This document shows positions 5,880 to 11,407 of a stretch of 11,407 nucleotides of DNA, in pieces (the first letter of the stretch is position 1; each line of letters begins with the position of its first letter). Source of the stretch: an uncultured Collinsella sp. (GTDB taxonomy: Bacteria > Actinomycetota > Coriobacteriia > Coriobacteriales > Coriobacteriaceae); the NCBI GenBank assembly GCA_900550735.1, contig URTD01000049.1, forward strand, positions 1-11,407, written 5' to 3'. Under the pieces are notes generated by a model, which was not told the DNA's origin, made no database searches, and worked only from the letters and a program-made list of their open reading frames with translations. Position numbers and translations under genes: made by a program.

Positions 5880-7184
5880 ATGGAGAAAACTGCAGAGCAG
5901 CTGCGCCGCGAGCACATTGTCCTAGAGGGCGACACCCATGGCAAGAACAAGTGGGCGATTCTGTTCACCGTGCTCATCATGACGTTTATGGTGTGTCTGG
6001 ATTCGACCGTCGTGACCGTGGCGCTGCCCGTGATGCAAAAGGAGCTGGGCGTGGGCCTCGATCGCATTCAGCTGGTAAGTTCGGTGTATCTGCTTGCGAC
6101 GTGCGTGGCTATGTTGCCGTTTGGCCGTCTGGGCGACGTGCGCGGCAAGGTGAATGTGTTCCAGTTGGGCGTCATCGTCTTTTCGGTCGGTTCGCTGCTG
6201 TGCGGCCTTTCGGCCTCGCTTGAGGTTCTTATCCTGGCACGCATTGTTCAGGGCATCGGTTGCGCGGCGGCCATGGCTAACAACATGGGTATCATCACCG
6301 AGTCGTTTCCGGCGCGCGAACGAGGCCGTGCCATGGGTATTCTCGCGACCTTTGTGGCCCTCGGCATGATGTGTGGCCCCGTGCTCGGCGGCATGCTGGT
6401 GGCAAGCTTTCCCTGGGAGAGCATCTTCCTCATCAACCTGCCCATTGGCGTGATCTCGTTTATCGTGGGACTCTACACGCTGCCGCATGTTAGGCCAGAG
6501 GCCGGCGAACGTCCCATGCCCCTTGCCGAGGCCGCTCGTCGCTGCTTTGCAAATTCGGCCTTCACCATCAACCTTGCCTGCATGCTCATCGTGTTCGTTG
6601 GCATTGGCGCATCCGAGTTTATTCTGCCGTTCTATTTTCAGGACGCCCACGGCTTTGGTTCTGACATTTCCGGATTGCTCTTTTTGGCGCTGCCAATGGT
6701 GAATGCCTTTATCGGCCCGCTTTCGGGAACGGTTTCGGACCGTGTTGGCTGCGAGGGTCCCACGGCGGTCGGCCTGGGCGTGTATGTGTGCGGTCTCTTT
6801 GCAGTAAGCACGCTCGACGAGCACTCTTCTATCCCTGTGATCGTGTGCTGCGTCGCATTTATGTCGTGCGGTACGTCGATTTTCCAGAGCCCCAACAACT
6901 CGCTGTACATGGGCTCGGCTCCGCGCGAGGCACTTGGCTTTGCGGGTAGTCTGGGTAGCCTGGCGCGTTATGCGGGTATGGCACTCGGCATTACGGTGGC
7001 GTCGAATATCCTGTATGGACAGATGAGCGTGGCGATGGGCGAGGCCGTGACCAGTTTTGTTGCAGGACGTCCGGATGTGTTCCTGTTTGGTTTCCGTTCG
7101 GTGTTCTATGTGTTGATGGCTGTGGCCGCTGTGGGCTTTGCGCTTGCCATGGTGCGTTTGGTGAAGATGCGCGCCCGCCATTAG
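5880..7184 (+). CDS. MFS transporter, DHA2-like drug/metabolite exporter
   Basis: The 434-residue membrane protein has LDSTVVTVALP at the end of the first helix (residues 40-50), the signature of the DHA2 (EmrB/QacA) group. Motif A is GRLGDVRGK (82-90), and motif C is seen as LGMMCGPVLGG (161-171) in helix 5. A second motif-A-like GTVSDRVG occurs at about 283-290. I count about 12 hydrophobic segments. The two extra central helices typical of 14-helix DHA2 proteins are absent, since a short polar loop (about 203-222) joins the halves. Function is probably proton-driven efflux; the substrate is unknown. I chose ATG 5880 because AAAGG lies 6 bases before it; ATG 5874 lies directly behind that motif. 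It follows the metY terminator by about 26 bases, so it probably has its own promoter or relies on read-through. Confidence 0.9.
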   Translation: MEKTAEQLRREHIVLEGDTHGKNKWAILFTVLIMTFMVCLDSTVVTVALPVMQKELGVGLDRIQLVSSVYLLATCVAMLPFGRLGDVRGKVNVFQLGVIVFSVGSLLCGLSASLEVLILARIVQGIGCAAAMANNMGIITESFPARERGRAMGILATFVALGMMCGPVLGGMLVASFPWESIFLINLPIGVISFIVGLYTLPHVRPEAGERPMPLAEAARRCFANSAFTINLACMLIVFVGIGASEFILPFYFQDAHGFGSDISGLLFLALPMVNAFIGPLSGTVSDRVGCEGPTAVGLGVYVCGLFAVSTLDEHSSIPVIVCCVAFMSCGTSIFQSPNNSLYMGSAPREALGFAGSLGSLARYAGMALGITVASNILYGQMSVAMGEAVTSFVAGRPDVFLFGFRSVFYVLMAVAAVGFALAMVRLVKMRARH

Positions 7185-7215
7185 CGTGTTGGGAGGCTGT
7201 CTGCCACGATTCGCG

Positions 7216-7262
7216 CCGTCCCAAAAAGACTGGTTTGTGGTGCGATGCGGCTTGTGGGACGG
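7216..7262. repeat. Inverted repeat between the MFS gene and xpt
   Basis: CCGTCCCA (7216-7223) and TGGGACGG (7255-7262) are perfect inverted copies 31 bases apart, extendable by two pairs with one bulge. No T-run follows. It starts 31 bases past the MFS stop and ends just before the xpt -10 element, so it could end MFS transcription weakly or bind a regulator of xpt. Confidence 0.4.
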
Positions 7263-7277
7263 GCGGGGGTCGGTCCG

Positions 7278-7286
7278 TGGTAGACT
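7278..7286 (+). promoter_or_regulatory. Probable extended -10 promoter of xpt
   Basis: TGGTAGACT gives a TGn extension in front of TAGACT (7281-7286). No good -35 is found at 16-18 bases. The leader is about 50 bases, too short for a purine riboswitch. Confidence 0.5.
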
Positions 7287-7341
7287 ATCGAACAACGTTT
7301 ATTAATCGCGCGGTATCGTTGCCGCGAGAAGGGGTTGCGCC

Positions 7342-7920
7342 ATGCAGGAGCTTGAGGATCGTATTCGCCATGACGGCATCGTAAAGGCCGGTAACGTCCT
7401 TAAGGTTGATGCCTTCCTCAACCACCAATGCGACGTTGAGCTGTTCGACCACATGGGCGCCGAGTGGGCCCGACTGTTCGAGGGTGTCGAGATCAACAAG
7501 ATCCTGACGATTGAGGCTTCGGGCATTGGCATGGCTTGCATCGCGGCTCAGCATTTTGGCGGCGTGCCGGTGGTCTTTGCCAAGAAGGCGCAGTCCATCA
7601 ACCTCGACGGCGAGCAGTATGCCACGACCATCTACTCCTTTACCAAGCAGAAGGAGTACCCGGTCATTGTGGGTAAGCGCTTCCTGTCCGAGGGCGACAA
7701 GGTCCTGATTATCGACGACTTCCTGGCCAACGGCTGCGCGCTTGAGGGCCTTATTAAGATCTGCGAGGCTGCGGGCGCCGAAGTTGCCGGCATTGGCATC
7801 GCCGTTGAGAAGGGCTTCCAGGGCGGCGGCGATAAGCTCCGTAAGCGCGGCTTCCGCGTTGAGAGCCTGGCGCGTATCGCCGATATGGACTGCGAGAACG
7901 GCGAGATCACCTTCGCCTAA
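7342..7920 (+). CDS. xpt: Xanthine phosphoribosyltransferase
   Basis: The 192-residue cytosolic enzyme converts xanthine and PRPP to XMP in purine salvage. It matches the Xpt family in length (194 residues in Bacillus subtilis). The start MQELEDRIRHDGIV and the segment LTIEASGIGMACIAA (55-69) are typical of it. The type I PRPP loop VLIIDDFLANGCAL (121-134) has the paired acidic residues Asp125 and Asp126. Late in the protein, VEKGFQGGGDKLRKRG is also family-typical. The start is ATG with AGAAGGGG 7 bases upstream. It is transcribed alone and closed by the palindrome at 7949-7977. The usual partner, a xanthine permease gene, is not adjacent. Confidence 0.95.
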   Translation: MQELEDRIRHDGIVKAGNVLKVDAFLNHQCDVELFDHMGAEWARLFEGVEINKILTIEASGIGMACIAAQHFGGVPVVFAKKAQSINLDGEQYATTIYSFTKQKEYPVIVGKRFLSEGDKVLIIDDFLANGCALEGLIKICEAAGAEVAGIGIAVEKGFQGGGDKLRKRGFRVESLARIADMDCENGEITFA

Positions 7921-7948
7921 GCGCGCAACACAAGCGATTGGTATGCGA

Positions 7949-7983
7949 TGTGACAAAGGGACTGTCCCTTTGTCACATTTTTT
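7949..7983 (+). terminator. Perfect 29-base palindrome with T-run after xpt
   Basis: TGTGACAAAGGGAC (7949-7962) and GTCCCTTTGTCACA (7964-7977) are exact inverted copies around one T, followed by six T (7978-7983). It is a convincing xpt terminator. It shares the core AGGGACTGT with the larger palindrome at 8393-8463 and is flanked by GTATG on both sides (7941-7945 and 7984-7988), so it may be a mobile-type palindromic repeat doing a terminator's job. Confidence 0.85.
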
Positions 7984-8003
7984 GTATGAGGGGAGGTGTT
8001 GAT

Positions 8004-8384
8004 ATGGATGGGGACAAGATGGGATGGCGCGAGTATGCGCGCTATGCCGAGATGTCGGCCGAGGAGTTGGCGCGCGATTGCGAGGTGCAGGTGTTTCGCG
8101 CGACGGGTCCGGGCGGACAGGGCGTGAACACGACGGACTCGGCGGTACGCATGAAACATATCCCTTCGGGGATTGTCGTGACGGCGCGTGAGAGCCGCAG
8201 TCAGTTCCAGAATCGTGCGAGCTGTTTGCGTAAGCTGAGGGCAGAGCTTGAGCGTCGCGGGCGTCCACCGCGTCGACGCGTAAAGACCAAGGTGCCTCAA
8301 CGCTCTCGCCAGCGCAGGCTCAACGACAAACGCTTCAACGCCATTAAAAAGGCCAACCGACGCAAACCGGGCAGCGACGAATAG
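8004..8384 (+). CDS. Peptide chain release factor-like GGQ protein
   Basis: The 126-residue protein is essentially the catalytic domain of class I release factors. It has GPGGQGVNTTDSAVRM (35-50) with the GGQ at 37-39 that enters the peptidyl transferase centre, followed by HIPSGIVV and a long arginine/lysine-rich tail (about 84-122). The codon-recognition domain of RF1/RF2 is absent. This is the layout of ArfB (YaeJ) and related ribosome-rescue hydrolases, so release of stalled peptidyl-tRNA is a good inference. The tail sequence is not clearly that of ArfB, so I give no symbol. I chose ATG 8004 because GGAGGTG lies 5 bases upstream; longer starts would run through that site and the xpt terminator. 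Palindromes lie close on both sides (ending 20 bases before and starting 9 bases after). Confidence 0.88.
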   Translation: MDGDKMGWREYARYAEMSAEELARDCEVQVFRATGPGGQGVNTTDSAVRMKHIPSGIVVTARESRSQFQNRASCLRKLRAELERRGRPPRRRVKTKVPQRSRQRRLNDKRFNAIKKANRRKPGSDE

Positions 8385-8392
8385 CCTCCTTG

Positions 8393-8463
8393 TAAGTTGC
8401 GGTGAAATAGGGACTGTTTTGCGGCTTTAGCTGCATAAACAGTCCCTATTTCACCGCAACTTA
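8393..8463. repeat. 71-base hairpin with a perfect 27-bp stem
   Basis: The arms 8393-8419 and 8437-8463 are exact inverted copies (27 of 27). Within the 17-base loop, GCGGC and GCTGC can pair further around TTTA. The stem contains AGGGACTGTTT, sharing AGGGACTGT with the palindrome before the GGQ gene. It lies 8 bases after the GGQ gene stop and 7 bases before the stop of the convergent kinase remnant. It could act as a two-way terminator despite lacking a T-run. Its length and perfection suggest a palindromic repeat element. I recognise no transposase nearby. Confidence 0.92.
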
Positions 8464-8470
8464 GGTGGGG

Positions 8471-9426
8471 TTAGCGGGTGGGGCGCCAGACGTGGAGGGC
8501 GCCGGCGAGGATGTCGACCTCGATGCGCGAGGCGACAACGGGCTCGCCGTCGGCCTGGATGGGGTAGTCGGGCTCCTCAAAGGTAAGCTCGGCATGGCGA
8601 CAACGGCGCATGCGAACCGGTGGCAGCTTGGTATGGTGGCCATCTTTGGCCGAAAGGAACATGGGAAGCGCGACCGCGCGCGGAACGGGGCCGCAGGCGT
8701 AGCAGACGTCGAGTATGCCGTCACAGGGGTCGGCGTCGGGACAGATGCGATAGCCCGAGCCATAGGTAGGACCCAGCTGAATCGCCATGATGATCGCCCT
8801 CACGCGCTCGGCGGGCGTCCCGGCACTGTCATGGGGTAGTTGCGATAGCGAAGGCCAAACTGCTCAAGTCCCGAGAGAGTGTAGAGCGGAGCGCCCGTCA
8901 AGCCGGTCTTTTTGCGTAGCTCGGTGGTGCCAAGGCCGATGGCGGCATCGATGCCGACCGAAAGCGTCTGGTCGTAGTACTCAACGGTAGCCTCGCCGCT
9001 GCCGCTTGCGGGGTTCCATGAGCGAATGCGCCCGATGTCCTGACGCTGCAGCTCACAGGTGAGCAGTGCGCCAAAATCCTTGCCGGAGAAATCGTCGATG
9101 CCGAGCGTTTGGGCAAAATCGTTGCCGGAGCCCACGGGCAGGACGGCAAGGGCGGGGCGGGTGCCCTCCTCTTGCGTCATAAGCCCGTTGACGACCTCGT
9201 GAATCACGCCGTCGCCGCCAAGGGCGATAACGGTGCGATAGCCCTGAGCCTGTGCGGCCAGCTCCTTGGCGTGTCCCATGCGCTCGGTCAGCACCAGGTC
9301 AAACTGGGATGCGCGTGCAGTCATGTCTAAAAAGCGCTGCAGGCGCTCGGCAACCTCATGCGCGGCGCCCGACTGGGCGGCAGGATTGGCGATGATGAGC
9401 GTGCGACCAAAATCAGTTGCGTGCAT
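8471..9426 (-). pseudogene. Diacylglycerol/lipid kinase (YegS/DagK type), frameshifted
   Basis: Two overlapping minus-strand frames make one lipid kinase. The first (9426 to 8800) has LIIANPAAQSG (10-20), the nucleotide-binding IALGGDGVIHEVVNG (67-81) and LPVGSGNDFAQ (96-106). It ends in the unrelated tail GRPPSA at a TGA. The second frame continues with GTPAERVRAIIMAIQ, then the family C-terminal pattern GPTYGSGYRICPDADPCDGILDV and PIQADGEPV, to the stop at 8471. Loss of one base near 8817-8824 explains the break; the repaired protein would be about 318 residues, normal for the family. ATG 9426 has GGGAG 7 bases upstream. The intact enzyme phosphorylates diacylglycerol or a related lipid at the membrane. 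A genuine mutation and a sequencing error cannot be told apart here, and no slippery heptamer suggests programmed shifting. Confidence 0.87.
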
Positions 9427-9512
9427 GGGGCGACTCCCGGCGTGTGACATGACAGTGCGGTCGCACTCAGGTCGAATTGCCCCTGATTGTGGCTGCACGG
9501 CGATTATTGCAT

Positions 9513-10934
9513 CTACTCTATCAGGTCGTTGTGGCGCTCGATAGCATCCGCTACCGTACCGCCCTCATCCACAATAAGCGAACGGCGCTTGGGTGAGATG
9601 ATGCGCTGGGCGGGGTACACGCCGCGGTGTCCGCCGGTCAGGTAGCTGATAAAGGCCACGATGACAAAGAACCCAGCGGCCGTGCCGTGGAACAGGTCGA
9701 TGGCCATCATGCAGGTGGTGATGGGCACGTTGAGGCCGGCGCAGAACACGCCGAGCATGCCGAGAGCCGCCAGAAAACTGGGGTCAAGTCCGGTAAGGCA
9801 ACCGATCCAGCCACCGAGTGCCGCACCGATGCCAAACAGGGGCGTGACCTCGCCGCCTTGGAAGCCGGCGCCCAGGGTGAGCGCCGTGACGACCAGCTTG
9901 ATGGCTGCGTCTGCCAGGGTGGTGTTGCCGGCAAATCCGGCGCCGGAAAGCCACGTGGAAAGGCCGGCGTAGTCCCAGGCGTCGAGGAGGGCATAGGCGG
10001 CCAAAACCACGAGTGCGCATATGAGTGCGCGAATAAGGTAATTGGTGATAAAGCGACCGTACAGGCTCTTGACGGTTCGAACCGACCAGGCAAAGAGGCG
10101 TGCCGTCAGACCGAAGATAATGGCGCTGATAACAACGATGACGACCGTTGTGGGCGTCATAGCGGGAACGCTGGCAATGACATTCACTTCGTACTCGGTA
10201 CCCAGGGCGAGTGATGTAAAGTAGCCGGTAAACGACGCGACCAGGCAATAGATGCCCGCGGTGTAGTCGATCTTGCCGATAAAGCACATCTCCATGCCAA
10301 AGAAAGCTCCGGCAAGGGGCGAGCCGAATACGGCGCCAAAGGCCGACGAGATTCCGGCGAGCATGAGGTCGTGGTGGTCATGCTTTTTGAGGTGGGCGAG
10401 GCTCGAGATGTTGCTGGCGATGGTGCCGCCAATCTGCACCGCGGCTCCCTCGCGACCGGCCGATCCGCCCGTTAGGTGCGTGAGCGTGGAGCAGACGAAG
10501 GTGAGGACGGCCATGCGCATATGGATGAGGCGTGTGCCCAGGGCGGAATCGATGACCAGGTTGTTACCACGCTTGGCGGCGAGACCGTGGTTTTTGTACA
10601 CCCATGCGGTGGCCATGCCCACAACGGGAAGCAGCGCGTAAATCCACGCATGGTGCTCGCGATAGTCGGTCGCGATATTCAACGAGGCCAAAAACGCCCA
10701 AGCGGCAACGCCCATGGCAAGCGAGACGATGACGACGAGTATGAGCAACTTGGCGCTCGCGAGTAGGTTGCGGGCGTTGCGGCGCGTGTCGGCAGCCAAG
10801 AGATGCTCGGAGCGGGTAAGCTGATGCCTGCCTGCCGTGATGACGTCGTTCAGGGAGAAAAAGCCGCCGTCGTCGAGCGGCTGGGAATGATCCTGTGTTT
10901 CGTTTGCGCTTTCGGGTTTGTTGTTATGAGCCAT
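9513..10934 (-). CDS. ClC-family chloride/anion channel or antiporter
   Basis: The 473-residue integral membrane protein has a soluble N-terminus of about 60 residues, then many hydrophobic helices. ClC landmarks are TGGSAGREGAAVQIGG (155-170) with the gating-type glutamate Glu162, SSAFGAVFGSPLAG (196-209) and GAGFQGGEVTPLFGIGAALG (355-374). Two departures from the textbook chloride type are visible: the GREGP proline is alanine (GREGA), and the GSGIP serine loop is replaced by KRGNNLVID. Similar changes occur in the fluoride-exporting ClC-F branch, so the ion is uncertain. ATG 10934 has GAGG 5 bases upstream; the longer ATG at 10961 would place that site inside the gene. The downstream lipid kinase remnant begins 86 bases later on the same strand and may be co-transcribed. 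Confidence 0.92.
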   Translation of the reverse strand: MAHNNKPESANETQDHSQPLDDGGFFSLNDVITAGRHQLTRSEHLLAADTRRNARNLLASAKLLILVVIVSLAMGVAAWAFLASLNIATDYREHHAWIYALLPVVGMATAWVYKNHGLAAKRGNNLVIDSALGTRLIHMRMAVLTFVCSTLTHLTGGSAGREGAAVQIGGTIASNISSLAHLKKHDHHDLMLAGISSAFGAVFGSPLAGAFFGMEMCFIGKIDYTAGIYCLVASFTGYFTSLALGTEYEVNVIASVPAMTPTTVVIVVISAIIFGLTARLFAWSVRTVKSLYGRFITNYLIRALICALVVLAAYALLDAWDYAGLSTWLSGAGFAGNTTLADAAIKLVVTALTLGAGFQGGEVTPLFGIGAALGGWIGCLTGLDPSFLAALGMLGVFCAGLNVPITTCMMAIDLFHGTAAGFFVIVAFISYLTGGHRGVYPAQRIISPKRRSLIVDEGGTVADAIERHNDLIE

Positions 10935-10963
10935 ACGTTCCTCTTTTAGGTTGCAACGCAAGC

Positions 10964-10969
10964 ATTATA
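10964..10969 (-). promoter_or_regulatory. Consensus -10 element of the ClC gene
   Basis: On the minus strand this is TATAAT, a perfect -10. The implied leader is about 23 bases. No good -35 is visible at the usual distance. Confidence 0.5.
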
Positions 10970-11081
10970 AAACGCGGTAAACGTGACGAGCCGGTGGGTT
11001 GGTTTCCATTCTGTTTTGCGGCCTGCAACCGACAGGTGTATTTGCGGATATAGGTCGAGTCGCGGTCGTGCGTCGGGGGAT

Positions 11082-11087
11082 TATACT
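11082..11087 (+). promoter_or_regulatory. -10 element of the moeA-type gene
   Basis: TATACT is a near-consensus -10, about 57 bases before the start codon. The -35 region is not convincing. The divergent gap 10935-11144 holds this, the ClC -10 element, and a 6-bp leader hairpin. Confidence 0.5.
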
Positions 11088-11105
11088 GAGGCAAACATAA
11101 AGAAT

Positions 11106-11126
11106 CGGCGCCCGTGTTGTGCGCCG
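11106..11126 (+). promoter_or_regulatory. Small leader hairpin before the moeA-type gene
   Basis: CGGCGC (11106-11111) pairs perfectly with GCGCCG (11121-11126) around a 9-base loop, 18 bases before the start codon. It is far smaller than a molybdenum cofactor riboswitch, so I claim no more than a possible structured leader. Confidence 0.35.
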
Positions 11127-11144
11127 TGGCATTAAGAGGTGCAT

Positions 11145-11407
11145 ATGGCAGAGAAACTCATTCCGCTGGAGGACGCGCAGTCGATTGTTCTGTCGCACGT
11201 TGCTCCGACCGATCTTGTCGAGATTCCCGTGTGGCAGGCGGCTGGTTTTCCCTTGGCCGAGGATGCTGTGGCCGATATCGACATTTCGCCGTTTGCCAAC
11301 AGCGCTATGGACGGATATGCCGTGCGCTCGGCGGACTTGGCGCAGGCGTCTGGTGAGGCGCCGGTGACGCTCGACGTTATCGGACGCGAGGCTGCGGGCC
11401 ATGTGTT
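11145..11407 (+). CDS. moeA: Molybdopterin molybdenumtransferase (MoeA), 5' part
   Basis: The frame is open to the right edge; 87 complete codons are visible of a family normally around 400. The N-terminus MAEKLIPLEDAQSIVLSHVAP, the PLAEDAVADIDISPFANSAMDGYAVRSADL segment and the following VIGREAAGHV are the classic MoeA domain opening. NSAMDGYAVR is its most conserved motif. MoeA inserts molybdenum into adenylated molybdopterin in cofactor synthesis. ATG 11145 has AAGAGGT 4 bases upstream. In some anaerobes two MoeA paralogues exist and one may serve tungsten; the visible part cannot decide. It is divergent from the ClC gene, and no other cofactor gene lies to the left. Confidence 0.93.
   Translation, partial: MAEKLIPLEDAQSIVLSHVAPTDLVEIPVWQAAGFPLAEDAVADIDISPFANSAMDGYAVRSADLAQASGEAPVTLDVIGREAAGHV

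Noticed and set aside
4449..5915. 488-codon open frame antisense to metY
   Set aside because: The sense strand has every catalytic motif of a PLP enzyme; the antisense product shows none and runs through the metY terminator.
5922..7295. 457-codon open frame antisense to the MFS gene
   Set aside because: The sense product is a clear membrane transporter. The antisense product is His/Arg-rich and featureless, as expected for shadow frames at high GC.
7287..7341. Purine riboswitch before xpt
   Set aside because: Only about 50 bases lie between the -10 and the start, and the conserved purine aptamer loops are absent.
8800..8824. Programmed frameshift in the lipid kinase
   Set aside because: No slippery heptamer at the junction and no reason in this family; a mutation or read error is simpler.

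Overview
The window looks like chromosomal DNA of a high-GC gut actinobacterium of the Coriobacteriia, most likely Collinsella or a close relative. The grounds are a four-S1-domain ribosomal protein S1, a bacterial type A RNase P RNA, use of TTG and GTG starts with good Shine-Dalgarno sites, GC-rich codon choice, and compact intergenic palindromes. The genus is inferred from overall character, not from a database match. Most genes are housekeeping or metabolic. I see no phage, IS transposase, CRISPR array or tRNA.

Layout. A HAD-family hydrolase runs off the left edge on the minus strand (1-567). rpsA (883-2049, TTG start) follows a long leader in which a hairpin can cover its Shine-Dalgarno site, and ends at a strong terminator. 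The RNase P RNA gene rnpB (about 2374-2735) comes next. Behind it lie two head-to-tail palindromic elements of 99 and 98 bases (2753-2851 and 2860-2957) with the same architecture. A YigZ/IMPACT-family gene (3075-3710) converges on a minus-strand cysteine-rich C_GCAxxG_C_C protein (3778-4224). A divergent region then leads to an O-acetylhomoserine sulfhydrylase-type PLP enzyme (metY-like, 4455-5738), an MFS exporter (5880-7184) and xanthine phosphoribosyltransferase (xpt, 7342-7920).

A small GGQ release-factor-like protein (8004-8384) sits between two palindromes that share the core AGGGACTGT. The 3' palindrome has a perfect 27-bp stem. Reading leftward are a lipid/diacylglycerol kinase gene broken by one frameshift (8471-9426) and a ClC-family anion transporter (9513-10934). 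Divergent from the latter is the start of a moeA-type molybdenum cofactor gene (11145 to the right edge).

Most genes have their own promoter or terminator, so the window is a string of short transcription units and not one operon. The kinase remnant and the ClC gene could be co-transcribed. The least explained structures are the twin palindromes after rnpB, the rpsA leader hairpin, and the paired palindromes around the GGQ protein gene.
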